From Paenibacillus woosongensis (lineage in GTDB: Bacteria > Bacillota > Bacilli > Paenibacillales > Paenibacillaceae), in NCBI RefSeq assembly GCF_009725165.1, contig NZ_WNZW01000009.1:62001-126000 (forward strand): 64,000 bases of DNA, read 5' to 3'. Under the pieces are notes generated by a model, which searched no databases, was not told the origin of the DNA, and worked only from the letters and a program-made list of their open reading frames with translations. Position 1 is the stretch's first letter, and each line of letters starts with the position of its first letter. This document shows, one piece after another, positions 17,366-26,011 of this stretch. The position numbers and the translations under genes are program-made.

Positions 17366-18163
17366 CTAACCCCGCAGCAGAGATTCCCCGCCATCGATAT
17401 AGACGTCTGTACCCGTAATGTGAGACGAACGATTCCCGAGGAGGAACGACACCAGCTCTGCTACCTGCTGTGGACTGGCCGGCCGGTGCTCAAGCGGCAT
17501 GCCGCCATGCGGTAATTGAACCGGCAGCTCCACGGCTTCGAGCTCAGGTTTCTCATCTATGCTCGCCTGAATATTCGTTTTCACCCCGCCGGGACAGATG
17601 GTATTCACGCGAATGCCGTATCCCGCCAGCTCGAGCGCAGCCATTTTGGCAAAAATGCTCAGCGCTCCCTTTGATGTGCTGTACGCCGACATCCCGACCT
17701 GGGAGATTACCCGGTTACCGCTCACCGAGCTTGTAATCACAACGCTTCCTCCCTGCCGCTTCAGATGCGGTATGGAATACTTGACCGTCAGAAAGACGCC
17801 TTTTAGGTTCGTGTCCATAACCTGATCCCAATTATCAGGCTCCATCTCTTCTATGGACGTTAGGTCGCCTACGATGCCGCCGTTTGCAAAGACGCCATCG
17901 AGCTTCCCCCACTTCTTGACGACCGACTGTACCGCTTCTTCGACATCGCCAGGTTTCGTCAAATCGCAAGGAACCGCCAAGGCCTCACCGCCCGCAGCCA
18001 CAATGCGATCAGCTGTTTCTGCGGCTCCATCGAGATGAATATCGGCTACGCATACCTGCGCACCATACTCCGCCAGAAGCTCTGCCGCGGCCTTGCCAAT
18101 ACCCGATCCTCCCCCCGTTACCAAAACTGTTTTTCCAGATAGCTCGCCGTTCTGTTGCTCCAT
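17366..18163 (-). CDS. Short-chain dehydrogenase/reductase
   Basis: A 265-residue NAD(P)-dependent oxidoreductase. It shows TGGGSGIGKAAAE near the N-terminus, ADIHLD at the end of the second strand (an acidic residue that usually favours NAD), NGGIVG, the Ser in ITSSVSG, and the active-site YSTSK near residue 160. The end (HITGTDVYIDGG) is typical of the classical family. I take the ATG at 18163, which gives about 10 nt to GGGAGG; an ATG nine bases upstream is too close. It is convergent with the HxlR gene. The substrate is unknown. Confidence 0.9.
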   Translation of the reverse strand: MEQQNGELSGKTVLVTGGGSGIGKAAAELLAEYGAQVCVADIHLDGAAETADRIVAAGGEALAVPCDLTKPGDVEEAVQSVVKKWGKLDGVFANGGIVGDLTSIEEMEPDNWDQVMDTNLKGVFLTVKYSIPHLKRQGGSVVITSSVSGNRVISQVGMSAYSTSKGALSIFAKMAALELAGYGIRVNTICPGGVKTNIQASIDEKPELEAVELPVQLPHGGMPLEHRPASPQQVAELVSFLLGNRSSHITGTDVYIDGGESLLRG

Positions 18164-18385
18164 TTGGTTCATTCCTCCCTTTTATGGTAGGATCCCTTCT
18201 CGTTTATAATACCCTTGGCTGTACTCTTCGATTACCCGGCTTTACGATCTTTGAGTATTCCTTGGAAGTTTGGTCTCTACAAATGCTCCATCCGACCAAT
18301 AAAGAGGAGAATGACCTTTAAAAAGAGAATGAACCCTCTTGAGGCTAATATTTTCCATATAAAATTATAATAAGGGGAGAAGTTG

Positions 18386-19513
18386 ATGAACACTTATTAC
18401 TCCATGCTCGGCAGACTGCTGCATGGGAAGACTCCGATTCATAAAGAAGGCTACTACATACTTTGTGAAGACCGCCATGTAAGGTACAATCTGGAGGGGC
18501 CGCTAAATGTAAAGGTTATTGATACGGAGCAGTTTGTACAAACCATAGTAAATGGATGCAAGGAGGTCATACAATCCTTTTCCAAAAGCCAGGATAACCA
18601 AGAGGTTTATGCGTTCAGCCTGTATGTCAATGAATATAAGTCGATTTATATATACATAAACAACATTCCAGAATTTCAAAAAAAGCTGCATGATCAGTAT
18701 TCTCATTATGAGGATCCTAGCTATATAAATTCATTGAAATATAACTTAGGGGACTTTAGCTTTCAATTTTGGAGCAAACATATGAGCGAATTCGGTCAAC
18801 TCCTCGATGATTTCGAGAAATTTGAAGACTCCCCATCCTATGAGAGAGACGAAGAACCGCTCCAACCAGGAGATCAACCCGTTATCGCACTTGAAGCGGG
18901 AATTATAGACTCTGGATATTACGCGCTTATCTTAGAAGCCGTGGTAAGGTTGAAAGCTGAGAATGCTTTTGACTCCTTAAATACGACGCCAAACTTTATA
19001 GCATTCGCCTCAACAGACAATGACTATCTAAATTACAGCATTATGATGCGTAAAACGATTGAACCGGACGTATTTTACACCGTGTTCCCCGATTTAAGAG
19101 ATATGGATGCACGATTTGAAGTATGGGTCAGTCAAAATCGTCGATTATCGGCGGGCGATGTCTTGGATCACTTGCAAGATATATTCCTTGATAATTATAA
19201 CTCGAGCTTTCCTTTCTCCGTAAATCGGTGCGCCTATGATATATTTGAACAGCTCGGGCATTTAGGGAATTCTCTAGCGGAAGAGTGCTTAAAGCGACTA
19301 CATAACTATACTACTACGATAGAGCAGCTGGACCGAGAGCAATTTGATTTGATTAGCAGCTACATAGAGGCATTGTACTTCGCAGGAGAATTAACCTTAG
19401 AGCAAAAAAGTGCCTGTTCACAACTAGCTAATAGGTTTCTAGAGCAAGACGAAGACTTAATTGATATAGCCAGGGAATTGAATGCTTTATCCCTGTATTC
19501 GTCACCTTTTTAG
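18386..19513 (+). CDS. Hypothetical protein with DUF4303-like region
   Basis: A 375-residue soluble protein. The first half (VYAFSLYVNEYKSIYIYINN, then FWSKHMSEFGQLLDDFEKF) resembles DUF4303, a family found in many Bacillota and sometimes near toxin-immunity genes. The second half (about 165-375) may hold a second related copy, since AFASTDNDYLNYSIMMRKTI repeats the theme, followed by a helical region. The ATG at 18386 has AAGGGGAG about 6 nt upstream. It has its own terminator and no toxin gene beside it. The function is unknown; the family call is moderate. Confidence 0.78.
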   Translation: MNTYYSMLGRLLHGKTPIHKEGYYILCEDRHVRYNLEGPLNVKVIDTEQFVQTIVNGCKEVIQSFSKSQDNQEVYAFSLYVNEYKSIYIYINNIPEFQKKLHDQYSHYEDPSYINSLKYNLGDFSFQFWSKHMSEFGQLLDDFEKFEDSPSYERDEEPLQPGDQPVIALEAGIIDSGYYALILEAVVRLKAENAFDSLNTTPNFIAFASTDNDYLNYSIMMRKTIEPDVFYTVFPDLRDMDARFEVWVSQNRRLSAGDVLDHLQDIFLDNYNSSFPFSVNRCAYDIFEQLGHLGNSLAEECLKRLHNYTTTIEQLDREQFDLISSYIEALYFAGELTLEQKSACSQLANRFLEQDEDLIDIARELNALSLYSSPF

Positions 19514-19586
19514 GGGGATTTCATAGTGTTACCTGCAATTACAAATAAAATCAGGTTGTATCGTAGTTGGGGTAAACCTCAACAGC

Positions 19587-19612
19587 AAAACCCGCTCAAT
19601 TGAGCGGGTTTT
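19587..19612. terminator. Bidirectional terminator of the AAAACCCGCTC family
   Basis: AAAACCCGCTCA pairs perfectly with TGAGCGGGTTTT around an AT centre. It lies between the DUF4303-like gene (+) and ung (-) and could serve both. Near-identical stems occur at 23222, 28144 and 42352. Confidence 0.9.
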
Positions 19613-19668
19613 CTGTAGTGTTTATACCGGCGTGGATGTATGAAAGGAAAACGAGGGAGCAAATTTTC

Positions 19669-20343
19669 TTACAGGTTAGGGATTTGCCAATCTATTTCTT
19701 GAAGCCCCATCTTTCGCAGAAATGCGTTAGTACGAGAAAACGGCCTGCTGCCAAAAAAACCTCTATGGGCAGACAACGGACTCGGATGCGGCGAACGAAT
19801 GATCATATGCCGCGGGTTCGTAATAAGCTCTGCCTTCTTCTGGGCGTGGCTTCCCCATAACAGGAATACGACAGGCTCACTTTTCCGGTTCACCGTCTCA
19901 ATGACTTTATCCGTGAAACTTTCCCATCCCCTGTTTCTATGAGAATTCGCTTCATGCGCTCTGACCGTGAGCACAGTATTTAGAAGCAATACCCCTTGCT
20001 GCGTCCATGTAAGCAGATGACCATTATTCGGAATGAAGCAGCCCAAATCATCCTGCAGCTCTTTAAACATATTCTGCAAGGATGGAGGTGTGCTTATGCC
20101 CTCTTGAACAGAGAAGCTTAAGCCGTGAGCCTGTCCCGGTCCATGATAAGGATCCTGACCCAAAATGACCACTCTCGTGTCAGCCAGCGATGTATAGTGC
20201 AGAGCGTTAAAAATGTCGTATTTATCCGGAAAAATGGTCTTCGTTCGATATTCATCAATGAGAAATTGCCGCAGCTTTAAGTAGTATGGCTTCGAAAACT
20301 CCTGCTCTAATTCTGGTACCCAGTCGTTCTTCAGTATAGCCAT
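19669..20343 (-). CDS. ung: Uracil-DNA glycosylase, family 1
   Basis: A 224-residue enzyme that removes uracil from DNA to start base excision repair. It shows the water-activating loop [18 protein letters not shown] near residue 65 (catalytic Asp), the uracil-binding [20 protein letters not shown], and the DNA-intercalating loop [11 protein letters not shown] near 190 with the catalytic His. This is the usual full length. The start ATG has GGGAGG 12 nt upstream. It is divergent from a small membrane protein gene. Confidence 0.97.
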   Translation of the reverse strand: MAILKNDWVPELEQEFSKPYYLKLRQFLIDEYRTKTIFPDKYDIFNALHYTSLADTRVVILGQDPYHGPGQAHGLSFSVQEGISTPPSLQNMFKELQDDLGCFIPNNGHLLTWTQQGVLLLNTVLTVRAHEANSHRNRGWESFTDKVIETVNRKSEPVVFLLWGSHAQKKAELITNPRHMIIRSPHPSPLSAHRGFFGSRPFSRTNAFLRKMGLQEIDWQIPNL

Positions 20344-20421
20344 TCCAAGTTCTATCCTCCCGCGAATAAGTAAATATAACTAAATTATATCATAGGGTTC
20401 TTTTCTCGTTCGGTCTTGATG

Positions 20422-20450
20422 TTGCATCTCTATGTAGAGATCGTTTATAT
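20422..20450 (+). promoter_or_regulatory. Promoter with dyad upstream of the small membrane protein gene
   Basis: TTGCAT (20422-20427), a 17-nt spacer and TTATAT (20445-20450) can form a promoter. The perfect inverted repeat ATCTCTA-TG-TAGAGAT (20426-20441) fills the spacer, an ideal place for a repressor. The regulator is unknown. Confidence 0.5.
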
Positions 20451-20505
20451 AGTAGAATACTAGTATGAATATAAACCTTGTTACCTGGCTGAAGGAGATC
20501 TCATA

Positions 20506-20850
20506 ATGAACCAACCATTAAGTATTATCCTGGATAAGTGGAAACGAAATGGGATTGTAACGATCGGCGGCATATTAATCGGGGCAGGACTTGCCGATTC
20601 CCTCATCGCCCTGAATCAACTGGATTTAAATCAAATCGCTAGAGGGCTAACCATCTTTGGTGCAGGCCTCACCATCCTAGTCATCATGGATAACTCCAAA
20701 ACGCAAAAGAACACCGAGAAAATCCAAAAAGAAACCCAGCTTCGGTTAGAAAAAGTAGAGGAAAAGCTAAATACAATGCATCAATCTCAACAAATAACTA
20801 AAGAACAGCTGCATGAAATAAAAGAACTGCTGAAGCCATCGAATTCATAG
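20506..20850 (+). CDS. Small membrane protein with coiled-coil tail
   Basis: A 114-residue protein I do not recognise. Two membrane helices (about residues 15-35 and 43-62) are followed by a charged heptad-like segment (about 65-110: KNTEKIQKETQLRLEKVEEKL) likely to form a coiled coil in the cytoplasm. The ATG at 20506 has GAAGGAG about 7 nt upstream. It is divergent from ung, and its promoter spacer holds a perfect dyad. The function is unknown. Confidence 0.75.
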   Translation: MNQPLSIILDKWKRNGIVTIGGILIGAGLADSLIALNQLDLNQIARGLTIFGAGLTILVIMDNSKTQKNTEKIQKETQLRLEKVEEKLNTMHQSQQITKEQLHEIKELLKPSNS

Positions 20851-20890
20851 AGAAGCCCCTCTAACCCCTGCCAGCTTGGAACCCCGCAAG

Positions 20891-21379
20891 CTACTTCAGA
20901 CTAGCGAGTTTCTCCAGAAAGTCTGCCACAATTTCCAAAGATGGCGCATCGAAGCTCGCCAACAGCTCCATTGCTTTCTGATCCTTCTCCTGGTGAAACA
21001 GCCGATGCAGTTCGGCCAACTCGGCGCCAAGCGGAGTCACGGAGAAATAAATTTCCTTCAGGTTGTCTGGCAGCTGGGTTTTCTGAATCAGGCCCTGCTC
21101 CAGCAATTTACGGGTAATTTTGGAGACGGCGCCTTTCGTTAAACCCATTTCGCGGGCGATATCGATTCCTATAATGCCGTCATGCATATAGATGACGTCC
21201 AGAACATGCAGGCTGGAGATGGATAGGCGGGGCACCAGCTTTTTCAGCCGATGGTCGGCGACACGCTCCGTCAGCCAAAGCCGATCTTGATCCTCGTCGC
21301 TTTCGCTGATGAGGATCCGGTATATTGATTTTTCGATGCGATTTTTGAGCTGAAGCAAATCATCATTTATATCTGGCAT
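20891..21379 (-). CDS. MarR family transcriptional regulator
   Basis: A 162-residue winged-helix regulator. The DNA-binding part reads VLDVIYMHDGIIGIDIAREMGLTKGAVSKITRKLLEQGLI, with the wing after it (KEIYFSVTPLGAEL). The flanking helices form the MarR dimer domain. It is divergent from a nitroreductase gene, and two strong palindromes lie between them (21415-21434 and 21465-21478) around the nitroreductase promoter. It probably represses both genes and is released by a small molecule or by oxidation; a Cys sensor is not obvious. Confidence 0.92.
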   Translation of the reverse strand: MPDINDDLLQLKNRIEKSIYRILISESDEDQDRLWLTERVADHRLKKLVPRLSISSLHVLDVIYMHDGIIGIDIAREMGLTKGAVSKITRKLLEQGLIQKTQLPDNLKEIYFSVTPLGAELAELHRLFHQEKDQKAMELLASFDAPSLEIVADFLEKLASLK

Positions 21380-21414
21380 AAGGCAAGCCTACCTTTTTTT
21401 CTTTCCATTATATC

Positions 21415-21482
21415 ATGGTTTCCGCGGAAACCATTTGACAGACTGTTACATCCTTGCTAATATTGTTTCCATGGAAACCATA
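21415..21482 (+). promoter_or_regulatory. Nitroreductase promoter flanked by two MarR-type palindromes
   Basis: Promoter TTGACA (21435-21440), 17-nt spacer, TAATAT (21458-21463). The perfect 20-bp palindrome ATGGTTTCCGCGGAAACCAT (21415-21434) abuts the -35. A second palindrome GTTTCCATGGAAAC (21465-21478) covers the expected start point. Both share the GTTTCC/GGAAAC half site, so one regulator, very probably the divergent MarR protein, should bind both. Confidence 0.88.
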
Positions 21483-21540
21483 ATGCGAAATGCGGTCTTC
21501 ATGCAGCTTCTAAAGAAACCATATTGGGAGGGAATTTGAT

Positions 21541-22284
21541 ATGAATGAGGTTATCCAAGTCATCCGCCAGCATCGCTCCATCCGTAAGTTTAAAAATATT
21601 CCATTGACCGGCGAGCAAATCGAAGCCATCATCGACGCAGCACAAATGGCGCCAACTTCGGCGCATATGCAGCCGTTCTCGATCATCGGCGTCACGGATC
21701 AGGAGCTGCTAAAGAAGATCGCAGCCCGATCGGAAAATCCGTGGATCGAGGAATGCGGCTACTTTTTTATCTTTTGCGCTGATCTTCACCGCATGATGCT
21801 GGCCGCCGCCCCCGACCAGCAGGAAAAAATGGGCGCCAACCTGAACTTCTCGTATTTTTACCAGACTGCTGTGCTAAGCTCCGCGCTTGCCCTGCAAAAC
21901 GCCAATTTGGCGGCCGAATCGATGGGGCTAGGCGCCGTGATCATCGGCGGGATTACCGGGGCTCTGCCCGAACTGGACCAATGGCTTGAACTGCCGGACT
22001 TCGTCATTCCTTTGGTGGGTCTTGCGGCAGGCGTCCCCGATGAATTCCCGGAGCAAAAGCCACGGTTGCCAAGGTCTGCCGTGTTTTTTGAAAACCGGTA
22101 CAACCCCGATCTTAAAGCACAAGTCGAGCGGTATGACCGTGAAATTGAGGAATATTACGGCGCCCGAACGAACAACAAGCAGAAGGCCAGCTGGTCCGGG
22201 AAATTTATCGCTATGCTGGATAAGGATTTGCCATTGGGCGGATATACGGAATATGTGAGGAGTAAAGGCTTTGATCTGAAATAG
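21541..22284 (+). CDS. NfsA/Frp-type nitroreductase
   Basis: A 247-residue flavoprotein that reduces nitro compounds, quinones or similar acceptors with NAD(P)H. The FMN site is seen in RQHRSIRKF near residue 12 and in PTSAHMQPFSIIGV. The middle part (ESMGLGAVIIGGI, then VGLAAGVPDE) and the basic C-terminus, which reaches across the dimer, match the NfsA/Frp group. The start ATG follows GGGAGGGAA. Its strong promoter sits between two palindromes, so expression is probably induced through the divergent MarR regulator. Confidence 0.92.
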   Translation: MNEVIQVIRQHRSIRKFKNIPLTGEQIEAIIDAAQMAPTSAHMQPFSIIGVTDQELLKKIAARSENPWIEECGYFFIFCADLHRMMLAAAPDQQEKMGANLNFSYFYQTAVLSSALALQNANLAAESMGLGAVIIGGITGALPELDQWLELPDFVIPLVGLAAGVPDEFPEQKPRLPRSAVFFENRYNPDLKAQVERYDREIEEYYGARTNNKQKASWSGKFIAMLDKDLPLGGYTEYVRSKGFDLK

Positions 22285-22340
22285 CCTGACATTTGAATGA
22301 ACACCAGTAGAATCGGGTTGAAGCGAACAATTCCTACAGA

Positions 22341-23099
22341 TTAGTGAGCAACTTGTCCGCCATCAACGGCATAAACATATCCGTTACAGAAGCTTGCCGC
22401 ATCGGAAGAAAGGAATATGACCATTTCAGCGATTTCTTCCGGTTTAGCGGCACGGCGCATGGGAACGTTTGAAGTAACTTCAGCCCATTTATCTTCGTCG
22501 TCTTTCCACATTTGAGTCATGGGCGTTTCAGTTAAACCTGGTGCAACGCTGTTAACACGAATGCCGTCTTGTGCGTAGTCAAATGCTGCTGCTTTGGTTA
22601 AACCGGTAACCGCATGTTTGGCAGCAACATAGGGCGCCATATTAGGATCGGCGATTAAACCCGCTACAGAAGCAGTATTTACAATGGTACCACCGCCGTT
22701 CGCAACCATATACTCAAGTTCATATTTTACCGCAAGAAATACGCCTTTGACGTCAACGGCCATAACTTTATCAAATACATCTTCTTCAATTTCTGCGAAT
22801 TTTGCGGGTTTATTTAATATTCCTGCATTATTGAAGGCATGATGCAATCCGCCAAAATGCTTTACTGTTTGTTCAACAAGTGATTTTACGTCTTTCGAGT
22901 TTGTTACATCCGTTTTAAAAAATACGGCTTCTCCGCCTTCTTTTTGAATCAGTTCAACTGTTTCATTTGCTTGCTCATTCACGTCACCAATGGCTACCTT
23001 CGCACCACGACGTGCAAAAGCAATCGCTGTGGCACGGCCAATACCGGTTGCAGCTCCAGTAATTAATACGACACGGCCTTCAAAATCCTTTAGGCTCAT
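22341..23099 (-). CDS. Short-chain dehydrogenase/reductase (glucose dehydrogenase-like)
   Basis: A 252-residue oxidoreductase. It shows TGAATGIGRATA near residue 14, GDVNEQ after the second strand, NNAGIL, the catalytic Ser in NTASVAG and YVAAK near 158. The C-terminus (FCNGYVYAVDGGQVAH) is typical of glucose 1-dehydrogenase and 3-oxoacyl reductase relatives. GGGGG lies 7 nt before the start. It is convergent with the nitroreductase gene. The substrate is not predictable. Confidence 0.91.
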   Translation of the reverse strand: MSLKDFEGRVVLITGAATGIGRATAIAFARRGAKVAIGDVNEQANETVELIQKEGGEAVFFKTDVTNSKDVKSLVEQTVKHFGGLHHAFNNAGILNKPAKFAEIEEDVFDKVMAVDVKGVFLAVKYELEYMVANGGGTIVNTASVAGLIADPNMAPYVAAKHAVTGLTKAAAFDYAQDGIRVNSVAPGLTETPMTQMWKDDEDKWAEVTSNVPMRRAAKPEEIAEMVIFLSSDAASFCNGYVYAVDGGQVAH

Positions 23100-23221
23100 C
23101 TCATTACCCCCTGAATTTTTTAATTATTAAGCCTCTCGGATTTAATATTCCGTTGCCGTCCCTAGATTATTCGCTGCGCCTATCTCAACTAGTTTCCATA
23201 GAAAGCCGAATTGGAAAATAG

Positions 23222-23247
23222 GAAAACCCGCTCAGTGAGCGGGTTTC
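23222..23247 (-). terminator. Terminator of the AAAACCCGCTC family
   Basis: GGAAAACCCGCTCA pairs with TGAGCGGGTTTCC. It lies about 70 nt past the stop of the VOC gene on the minus strand. The stem matches those at 19587, 28144 and 42352. Confidence 0.8.
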
Positions 23248-23314
23248 CGTATGAGGCGAACCGTCGATGTAAGACCACAATTCGCCGCCGTTAAATCATT
23301 GGCACAAAGTCACA

Positions 23315-24235
23315 TTATCTGTTGTAAGCTTCCTGTAATTTCGCAAGATCAAATTTCTTCATTTTAAGAAATGCTTCTGTGACGGAAGCCATCTGCTCCG
23401 GTGTGCCCTTGCTCATCATCTCGTCCATCTCTCTCGGCACGATCTGCCAGGACAGACCATACTTATCTTTCAGCCAGCCGCATTGCTCGGCTTCAGGAAC
23501 TGCAGAGAGCTTGTCCCAGTAGTAGTCAATTTCATCTTGTGTGTCGCAATACACGACAAATGAAACTGCCTCGTTGAAGCTGAATTTATGCTCATGCGCG
23601 CTGTCCATGGCGGTAAACCACTGATTTTCCAGCATGAATTCAGCAAACATGATCGTCCCTTCTTTATCGGGCTCCATGCCTTGGGGGTAGCGGGCAGTAA
23701 GTCCCTGCTTGGAATTCTTAAATACGGACAAGTAAAAATGAATCGCCTCTTCCGTTTTCCCGCATACCTCACCGACAAACAACATCGACGGTAGGATCGC
23801 AGGGCGCTCTTCGCCTTCCGGGTTGGTAAGAATTAACTGCCATGTCATACCGTACTTATCCTGAATCCATCCATATCTTTCACTGAACGGATACTTATCA
23901 AGCGGCATTAACGCTGTGCCGCCATCCGATAATTTGTTCCAAACCTCATTCAATCTCTCTTCCGCATCTTTGTCTCGAGAGGGGTCAAAATTAACCATGA
24001 TAGACACTGACGGATTGATTTTAAAATGAGGTCCCGCGCTGATCGCCATAAACTTCTGACCCCAAATTTCAAAGGAGACTAGATCACTATCGCCAGACGG
24101 TGTGTTATGTAATGTGGTGACACTCGTCATTTTTGAGTCCGGGAATAAGGAGACGTAAAACTCTGCTGCTTCTTTTGCCTCCTTGTCGTACCATAAATGC
24201 GGAACGATTTTTTGATCTGTTAAACGAATTGACAT
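23315..24235 (-). CDS. Two-domain VOC (PhnB-like) protein
   Basis: A 306-residue protein made of two related VOC-superfamily halves of the PhnB/3-demethylubiquinone type. Half one is about residues 5-140 (VPHLWYDKEAKEAAEFYVSLF ... DKYGMTWQLIL) and half two about 150-290 (LFVGEVCGKTEEAIHFYLSVF ... DKYGLSWQIVP). Each ends in W.KDKYG.(S/T)WQ, a strong sign of duplication. Proteins of this fold include glyoxalases and resistance proteins; no reaction can be assigned. AAAGGGG about 10 nt upstream supports the start at 24235. Confidence 0.9.
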   Translation of the reverse strand: MSIRLTDQKIVPHLWYDKEAKEAAEFYVSLFPDSKMTSVTTLHNTPSGDSDLVSFEIWGQKFMAISAGPHFKINPSVSIMVNFDPSRDKDAEERLNEVWNKLSDGGTALMPLDKYPFSERYGWIQDKYGMTWQLILTNPEGEERPAILPSMLFVGEVCGKTEEAIHFYLSVFKNSKQGLTARYPQGMEPDKEGTIMFAEFMLENQWFTAMDSAHEHKFSFNEAVSFVVYCDTQDEIDYYWDKLSAVPEAEQCGWLKDKYGLSWQIVPREMDEMMSKGTPEQMASVTEAFLKMKKFDLAKLQEAYNR

Positions 24236-24388
24236 GATTCAACAGCCCCTTTGTGGAGGATTTTCGACACCTCTATATTGTTACACACTGATGGGTTGGT
24301 AAACCTATATATAAATTATAAAGACCGTTAACCATTTCTATAATAGTGATGAACCGCTCCATCTAGAATACTCGCAGCACCGCTTCTC

Positions 24389-25837
24389 TTACCATTGCTC
24401 AAGAAGACTTGAGGTCTCGTAGTTATTATATTGATTGGCATAATCTAATGCTGTCAACCCATTAGTGTCTTTCATATTCACGTCGGCTCCCGCTTCAAGT
24501 AAAACCGTGACAAGCTCATTATTACCATACATAGCCGCATTCATTAAAGCTGTTAAGCCTTGAGAATCCGTCATATTTACATCATCTCCTGCATCGGTCA
24601 GCATCGTATATATTTCTGTATCCGCTAAATCGCTGCGCCCTGCAATGGCTTGTATAACTCCTACGGGATTCGCTCCATGCTCTAACAATAACCGCAGCAT
24701 TTCATGATTATTACGGGCTGCACTGTAATATACAAAGCTCTCCGACCATTGCCCAAAACCAGTACTGCCATTTGCATCTAGGCCCCCATTTAAAAGCCTC
24801 TCCATCTGATCGATGTCCATGTTTTGCATTGCATTATCTGCTGCCGCTTGCATTTCAATCTGTTTTTCGTCTACGGGCGATGCCCCACTCTCGAGAAGCA
24901 GATTGGCGATTTCAGAGTAGCCTTTATATACAGCGTACCATAACACGGAAATGCCATCCGAGGATTCAATTTCGCCATCATTAGTCGAGACCATTGCATC
25001 AGGATTCGCCCCTGCCCGCAGTAACTCCCTAGTTTCATACGAATTATTATTTACCACAGCCTCACTCAATTCTGAGTGCAGCGATTCATTGTACACCTTA
25101 GCACCTGCTTGCCTTAATATTTCCACAATTTCCTTGGCTGCCCCAGTACCGTTTTTATAATCTGCTAGCAATAATACAGATACTCCTTCTTTCGTTGTAT
25201 TGGGATCTGCGCCTAGATCTAATAAACTTCTCACATCATCGACACTATCACTCAATACAGCAACAGTAAGCAATGCTGAAGGTGTTGTATCGGAGGCCTG
25301 TGTCTGTTCGATGATCTCATCAAAAGCGATATTACTCAGAGTCTCGAATACCGATTTATATGTATATGTAATTTGTTCAACTTTAAAAGAACTATCTAGG
25401 AAAAAGAAAATAAGTCTATCATTTTCATCAATATATACTGCCTCTTTCTCCTCATCTTCCCTTGGATTCAGTTCACTATATGATCTTATTAATTGGACAT
25501 ATGAGGTGCCCACATTAACTCCATCAGCAGTTTTATATTCTTTATCTGTAGTCTCAATGGAGACTACCTTATCATCAAGAATTCCAAAAGAGAGCTCACC
25601 ATATTTATATGAAGTCGCTATTTCATTGGACTGAGTTTCGACAACTTGTCCTTTGGTCAAGGGATAACCCAACTTTTCAATTAACTTATCCGTACTATCA
25701 CCAAGCATGATCCCATGCACGACGAACTTATCTCCGCTTTGTTTGCCAGAAGACAACGAGTTATCCCTATCCGTTGTACATCCAGTTAGAATGGTTAAAG
25801 TAAACACTAATATAGCAATGACGACTCTTGTATGCAT
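24389..25837 (-). CDS. Ankyrin-repeat lipoprotein
   Basis: A 482-residue lipoprotein. The signal peptide ends in the lipobox LTGC near residue 20. A beta-rich domain (about 40-155: HGIMLGDSTDKLIEKLGYPLTKGQ) resembles small exported stalk or SmpA-like folds. The rest is a run of ankyrin repeats, clear in DDVRSLLDLGADPNTT, SEIANLLLESGASPV, NHEMLRLLLEHGANPV and ELVTVLLEAGADVNMKDTNG. Ankyrin repeats bind proteins and are unusual outside the membrane in Bacillota. I start it at 25837 because GGTGG lies 4 nt upstream; a GTG four codons earlier overlaps that site. The partner is unknown. Confidence 0.9.
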   Translation of the reverse strand: MHTRVVIAILVFTLTILTGCTTDRDNSLSSGKQSGDKFVVHGIMLGDSTDKLIEKLGYPLTKGQVVETQSNEIATSYKYGELSFGILDDKVVSIETTDKEYKTADGVNVGTSYVQLIRSYSELNPREDEEKEAVYIDENDRLIFFFLDSSFKVEQITYTYKSVFETLSNIAFDEIIEQTQASDTTPSALLTVAVLSDSVDDVRSLLDLGADPNTTKEGVSVLLLADYKNGTGAAKEIVEILRQAGAKVYNESLHSELSEAVVNNNSYETRELLRAGANPDAMVSTNDGEIESSDGISVLWYAVYKGYSEIANLLLESGASPVDEKQIEMQAAADNAMQNMDIDQMERLLNGGLDANGSTGFGQWSESFVYYSAARNNHEMLRLLLEHGANPVGVIQAIAGRSDLADTEIYTMLTDAGDDVNMTDSQGLTALMNAAMYGNNELVTVLLEAGADVNMKDTNGLTALDYANQYNNYETSSLLEQW

Positions 25838-25940
25838 GAATCCACCCACCGTATGTTTTTCAAACTATTTTACTATATGTAGGTAAATCTTACTAACGTA
25901 AAAATATTTATAACATAAGCAGGCTGCGGATTTCTGCACG

Positions 25941-25971
25941 AAAAAAAACCACCAAACCGTAGGTTTAGTGG
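25941..25971 (-). terminator. Terminator after the symporter gene
   Basis: The stem CCACTAAACC/GGTTTGGTGG (one mismatch) is followed on the minus strand by TTTTTTTTC, about 40 nt past the stop at 26012. Confidence 0.85.
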
Positions 25972-26011
25972 CTTATTTAATGGATTCCCTAAGATAGGTT
26001 AGACTGCCAGC

